Shown here in pieces: positions 29,966 through 32,278 of a stretch of 32,278 nt of DNA (position 1 is the first letter of the stretch; each line of letters begins with the position of its first letter). The stretch covers positions 1 through 32,278 of IMG/VR virus record IMGVR_UViG_3300047510_000541. One strand, written 5' to 3'. The position numbers were made by a program, and so were the translations under genes. The notes under the pieces are model-generated. The model was not told where the DNA came from and made no database searches. It saw only the letters and a list, made by a program, of their open reading frames with translations. Source of the stretch: a virus.

Positions 29966-29985
29966 CCGACGCGGTTTTGCGTCGG
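29966..29985. other. Hairpin in the gp88 leader
   Basis: CCGACGC (29966-29972), six-base loop GGTTTT, GCGTCGG (29979-29985). It lies 32 bases upstream of the gp88 start, in the expected 5' leader. Outer bases ATGC/GCAT can extend the stem with a bulge. It may be an attenuator or mRNA 5' protector. No T run for termination is seen. Confidence 0.4.
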
Positions 29986-30061
29986 TTCTGCATAGTAAGA
30001 CAATCCCGAACATAACGCACGCACTATATTTTTTGCCCTTCAATTATGTGGGGTTATTGTG

Positions 30062-30168
30062 TGTGGATAGTGTGGGCGCGATTGTGGGCGCATGGGGGGC
30101 TATTGTGGACAATGTGCTATTGACCTAATGCAAGAGCGAAAAAGCCTATTTGTGGACAATGTGGACTA
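30062..30168 (+). repeat. 9-bp repeat array, forward orientation (DnaA-box-like)
   Basis: Units of consensus TGTGG(A/G)CAA: TGTGGATAG (30062-30070) joined directly to TGTGGGCGC (30071-30079), TGTGGGCGC (30083-30091), exact TGTGGACAA (30104-30112) joined to a decayed unit at 30113, exact TGTGGACAA (30151-30159) joined to TGTGGACTA (30160-30168). The reverse complement, TTGTCCACA, fits the relaxed DnaA-box pattern TTNTNCACA. Units are in back-to-back pairs with a 9-bp period, like iterons. Confidence 0.7.
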
Positions 30169-30222
30169 CTTTAAATGATACGCTAGATGATAGATATTTT
30201 TGTAATACTATATAGCTATACA
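30169..30222. other. AT-rich core between the repeat arrays
   Basis: A stretch dominated by A and T (TTTAAATGATA, then TAGATATTTTTGTAATACTA and TATAGCTATA, a perfect 10-bp palindrome at 30211-30220, followed by CA). It lies between the forward array ending at 30168 and the reverse array starting at 30290, where a DNA unwinding element would be expected. TATACA at 30217-30222 could also be a promoter -10, but no good -35 is visible. Confidence 0.5.
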
Positions 30223-30289
30223 GTAGGTGTATGGCTCACGAATGCTCACAAGCCCCCGTTTCAGACGCAAAAAAAAATGCGTGGGTACA

Positions 30290-30316
30290 TTGTCCACATT
30301 GTCCACAAATGCCCAC
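30290..30316 (-). repeat. 9-bp repeat array, reverse orientation
   Basis: Two exact back-to-back copies of TTGTCCACA (30290-30298 and 30299-30307), the inverse of the forward array, followed by a degenerate third copy (ATGCCCACC, 30309-30317). With the forward array they form opposed sets around an AT-rich core. Confidence 0.7.
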
Positions 30317-30361
30317 CTGGTGCGCTACCTGGTGCGCTACCTGGTGCGCTACCTGGTGCGC
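30315..30361 (+). repeat. 12-bp tandem repeat
   Basis: ACCTGGTGCGCT occurs at 30315-30326, 30327-30338 and 30339-30350, followed by a partial fourth copy ACCTGGTGCGC (30351-30361). The perfect copies suggest recent expansion or selection. In frame the unit encodes Leu-Val-Arg-Tyr, but I see no gene here. Confidence 0.85.
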
Positions 30362-30391
30362 GATGACCCCCGCCAGCGAGCGAGCGGGTTG

Positions 30392-30408
30392 TGTGGACAC
30401 TGCCCACA
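30392..30408. repeat. Opposed pair of 9-bp repeat units
   Basis: TGTGGACAC (30392-30400, one change from consensus) faces CTGCCCACA (30400-30408, two changes from the inverse consensus), forming a near-palindrome TGTGGACACTGCCCACA. It lies between the reverse array at 30290 and the third array at 30546. Confidence 0.5.
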
Positions 30409-30509
30409 TTGCCCCCCACTAAAGTACTACAAATTGCAATCTGGTGGCCGCGTGCCGGTGGCCGGTTGCTTTTGCTTGAGGGCCCCCGGGTAGGGCCGAG
30501 CGCCGAAGG

Positions 30510-30546
30510 TCACGGCAGCGGAGGGGCCGTGAACAAAATTTTTTAT
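30510..30546 (+). terminator. Intrinsic terminator before terS promoter
   Basis: TCACGGC (30510-30516), nine-base loop AGCGGAGGG, GCCGTGA (30526-30532), then ACAAAATTTTTTAT. The stem and T run make a good rightward terminator that would stop transcripts entering from the repeat region before terS. Confidence 0.6.
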
Positions 30547-30572
30547 AGCCCACATTGCCCACACGACCCACA
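30546..30572 (-). repeat. 9-bp repeat array beside terS promoter
   Basis: Three back-to-back 9-mers in reverse orientation: TAGCCCACA (30546-30554), TTGCCCACA (30555-30563) and CGACCCACA (30564-30572), all ending CCCACA. The middle copy is one change from the exact repeat. The array lies at the -35 side of the terS promoter, so the same binding protein could control terS. Confidence 0.6.
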
Positions 30573-30588
30573 AATTTTTAAAAATTTT

Positions 30589-30597
30589 TGTTATATT
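30589..30597 (+). promoter_or_regulatory. Extended -10 promoter for terS
   Basis: TGTTATATT at 30589-30597 is an extended -10 element (TGn plus TATATT), preceded by an AT-rich stretch (AAATTTTTAAAAATTTTTG). Transcription would start about 30603-30604, at or next to the terS ATG. No clear -35 is visible, as is common for extended -10 promoters. Confidence 0.5.
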
Positions 30598-30603
30598 CGG
30601 CAC

Positions 30604-31047
30604 ATGTTTGAAAGCCTACCTTTTGCACCGCGCAAGGTCGAAGCGACTGAGGCGCGTTTGCACCGCATCTACGAAGCTGCCAAGTTGGGGCTGAAAGGCG
30701 ACTCGTTGGCGTTGGCCTCCGGCATGCTACCCGCCGAGTACCGGCAACTGGTGCAACTTGACCCCATCGCGGAGATGGCAGCGCAAAAAGGCAAGGCAGA
30801 CGCTGAGATGGAGATGTCCCAGTGCTTGCACAAGGCAGCGCGAGAAGGCGACTCCAAGGCGGCGTTGGCCATACTCCAGAACGTCCACGGTTGGGTGGCC
30901 AAGCAATCTATCACTATTGATGTTGACCAGCGCATCTCGGTTACCCAGGCGCTGCGCGACGCTGAGTCCAGGGTCATTGACGTCATCGCCCACGCACCCA
31001 GCCCTAAATTGGATCTAACGCATGCAGAGCACCAAGTACAGCGCTGA
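30604..31047 (+). CDS. Terminase small subunit
   Basis: 147 residues from the ATG at 30604; the frame is open upstream to 30391 but through repeat and terminator sequence. The N-terminus MFESLPFAPRKVEATEARLH, then IYEAAKLGLKGDSLALASGM, is a helix-turn-helix as in small terminases (GDSLALASGM as helix 2-turn). The rest is a helical oligomerisation region (MSQCLHKAAREGDSKAALAI, VHGWVAKQSITID) with a QRISVTQALRDAESRVIDV end. It recognises the packaging site and regulates the large subunit. No Shine-Dalgarno sequence precedes it, and the predicted transcript start is at the ATG, so leaderless translation is possible. It overlaps terL by 26 bases. Confidence 0.75.
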   Translation: MFESLPFAPRKVEATEARLHRIYEAAKLGLKGDSLALASGMLPAEYRQLVQLDPIAEMAAQKGKADAEMEMSQCLHKAAREGDSKAALAILQNVHGWVAKQSITIDVDQRISVTQALRDAESRVIDVIAHAPSPKLDLTHAEHQVQR

Positions 31048-32278
31048 AGACGAACAAGAGCTGATGGCCCGGCTGTGGAGCCCGGCAATCAAGGACAACC
31101 CGTTGGCGTTTGTAATGTTTGCTTTTCCCTGGAGCGTCAAGGGCACGCCACTGGAACACTTTACTGGACCCCGCAAATGGCAGCGCGAGGTGCTGCTGGA
31201 CATTGCCGAGCACATCAAACTGAACCAAGGCAAGGCTGACTTCGATGTGCTGCAAGAAGCTATTTCGTCTGGCCGGGGTATTGGCAAGTCGGCGCTGGTC
31301 TCATGGATCACGATCTGGATGCTGGCCACCAGAATTGGTTCGACGACCATTATTTCAGCCAACTCCGAGTCCCAGCTCAGGTCAATTACCTGGGCCGAGA
31401 TCACCAAATGGCTGGCCATGGCCATCAACTCGCACTGGTTTGAGGTGTCAGCAACCCGCGTTATGCCGGCCAAGTGGCTGACTGAACTGGTCGAGCGCGA
31501 TTTGAAGAAAGGCACGCGCTACTGGGGCGTGGAAGGGCGGCTGTGGTCAGCCGAGAATCCCGACGCTTACGCGGGTGTACACAACTTTGACGGTGTGCTG
31601 GTGGTTTTTGACGAAGCGTCTGGTATCGACGACTCAATCTGGGCGGTGACCGGCGGTTTTTTCACAGAAAACACGCCAAATCGTTTTTGGTTGGCGTTTT
31701 CTAACCCGCGACGCAACACCGGGTACTTTTACGAAGCGTTTAACAGCAAACGGGCATTCTGGCGTACCCGAATTGTGGACGCCAGGACGGTTGAGGGCAC
31801 CGACAAAGCGGTTTACAACCGAATCATTGACGAATATGGGCCTGACTCATCACAAGCGCACGTCGAGGTCTACGGCATGTTTCCAAGTGCTGGGGATGAC
31901 CAGTTTATCGGGGCCGACATTGTGGACGACGCCATGGCCCGGCCTAAGTACAAAGACGCCAGCGCTCCAATTGTGATTGGCGTAGACCCGGCGCGGTTTG
32001 GAGCGGACGCAACGGTGATCGCGGTCAGGCAAGGGCGCGATATTGTCAAGATCATGCGCCACAGGGGCGACGACACCATGACGGTGGTGGGGTATGTGAT
32101 CGAGGCGATTGAGGAATTTAAGCCCGCGCTGGTCGTGATCGACGAAGGCGGGCTGGGTGCGGGTATTGTTGATCGATTAAAAGAGCAGCGGTACAAGGTT
32201 AAGGGCATAAACTTTGGAAATAAAGCCAAAAACCCGATCATGTACGGTAATATGCGCGCGCAGATGTGGGGAGATATG
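31022..32278 (+). CDS. Terminase large subunit (3' truncated by window end)
   Basis: The frame runs from the ATG at 31022, 26 bases before the terS stop, to the window edge: 419 residues without stop. ATPase motifs: Walker A SGRGIGKS (83-90, Lys89), Walker B LVVFDE with Asp197-Glu198, and a coupling-type motif AFSNPRRNTG (225-234). The nuclease starts with VIGVDPARFG (Asp322) and VVIDEGGLG (Asp374); the third acid would lie outside the window. It pumps DNA into the head and cuts it. A usual length is 470-500 residues, so little is missing. The portal gene, not in this window, would normally follow. Confidence 0.9.
   Translation, partial: MQSTKYSAEDEQELMARLWSPAIKDNPLAFVMFAFPWSVKGTPLEHFTGPRKWQREVLLDIAEHIKLNQGKADFDVLQEAISSGRGIGKSALVSWITIWMLATRIGSTTIISANSESQLRSITWAEITKWLAMAINSHWFEVSATRVMPAKWLTELVERDLKKGTRYWGVEGRLWSAENPDAYAGVHNFDGVLVVFDEASGIDDSIWAVTGGFFTENTPNRFWLAFSNPRRNTGYFYEAFNSKRAFWRTRIVDARTVEGTDKAVYNRIIDEYGPDSSQAHVEVYGMFPSAGDDQFIGADIVDDAMARPKYKDASAPIVIGVDPARFGADATVIAVRQGRDIVKIMRHRGDDTMTVVGYVIEAIEEFKPALVVIDEGGLGAGIVDRLKEQRYKVKGINFGNKAKNPIMYGNMRAQMWGDM

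Larger units (their letters stand above)
29935..30603. other. Long non-coding control/origin region
   Basis: About 670 bases between the leftward gp88 gene and terS with no convincing gene. Two short plus frames (30227-30493 and 30231-30422) run through a 12-bp tandem repeat and the 9-bp repeat arrays, have no ribosome site and low-complexity translations, so I do not call them. The region contains repeat arrays, an AT-rich core, a terminator and a promoter, each listed separately. Its position between diverging early and late operons suits an origin of replication or packaging site. Confidence 0.75.

Noticed and set aside
30227-30493. Short plus-strand frames through the repeat region
   Set aside because: They have no Shine-Dalgarno sequence, encode repeated LVRY units from a tandem repeat and cross the 9-bp repeats; non-coding is the better view.
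1-32278. tRNA genes, CRISPR arrays, insertion sequences, integrase or CI repressor
   Set aside because: No cloverleaf-like segments, repeat-spacer arrays, transposase motifs or integrase signatures were recognised on either strand by eye.

Overview
This window is most of the genome of a tailed phage with a short tail and a P22-like virion (a podovirus). The evidence is a coat protein of the P22 gp5 type, a scaffold gene directly before it, tail accessory factor gp4 and tail hub gp10, two to three ejection-type proteins, a beta-helix tailspike, holin, lysozyme, and both terminase subunits. No ribosomal, metabolic, integrase or lysogeny repressor gene is visible, and I saw no tRNA or CRISPR. 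The host is inferred, not proven: the Shine-Dalgarno leaders, base composition and the look of several small proteins suggest a Gram-negative bacterium, probably a betaproteobacterium of the Burkholderiales.

Layout. 1-2824 (+) holds tail fibre/tailspike genes and two small accessory genes. 2878-9710 (+) is the head and tail-machine block: scaffold, coat, a capsid-associated beta protein, a head-fibre-like protein, gp4, gp10 and a large virion protein. Three hairpins separate the coat-proximal genes. 9707-14421 (+) encodes a cupin and three ejection-type internal proteins. 14421-16073 (+) is the lysis block: two small membrane-anchored proteins, a holin and a GH24 lysozyme. 20054 down to 16063 (-) is a leftward early operon: VRR-NUC nuclease, SNF2-type helicase and then ten small genes, nearly all overlapping by 4 to about 40 bases. 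A 69-base divergent control region (20055-20123) carries an inverted repeat. 20124-27230 (+) is the replication operon: small protein, Cas4-like nuclease (DUF2800), a conserved protein, a miniature cytosine methyltransferase, family A DNA polymerase, a small protein and a primase-helicase. 29934 down to 27302 (-) is a second leftward operon: a Gp88-family protein followed by up to ten very small overlapping ORFs, closed by a strong leftward terminator. 29935-30603 is non-coding and holds the most striking structure. 30604 to the end is terS and the start of terL.

How it works together. Replication probably combines the primase-helicase, the polymerase, the Cas4-like and VRR-NUC nucleases and the SNF2-type motor. 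The non-coding block before terS contains arrays of back-to-back 9-bp repeats, TGTGGACAA, in opposite orientations on either side of an AT-rich core. They fit the relaxed DnaA-box pattern TTNTNCACA, so this is my candidate for the replication origin, or otherwise a packaging or control site. The terminase then packages DNA into heads built from the genes at the left end of the window. The portal gene is missing; it normally follows terL, so it probably lies just past the right edge, and the two window edges are probably close together on a circularly permuted genome of roughly 36-42 kb (inference).
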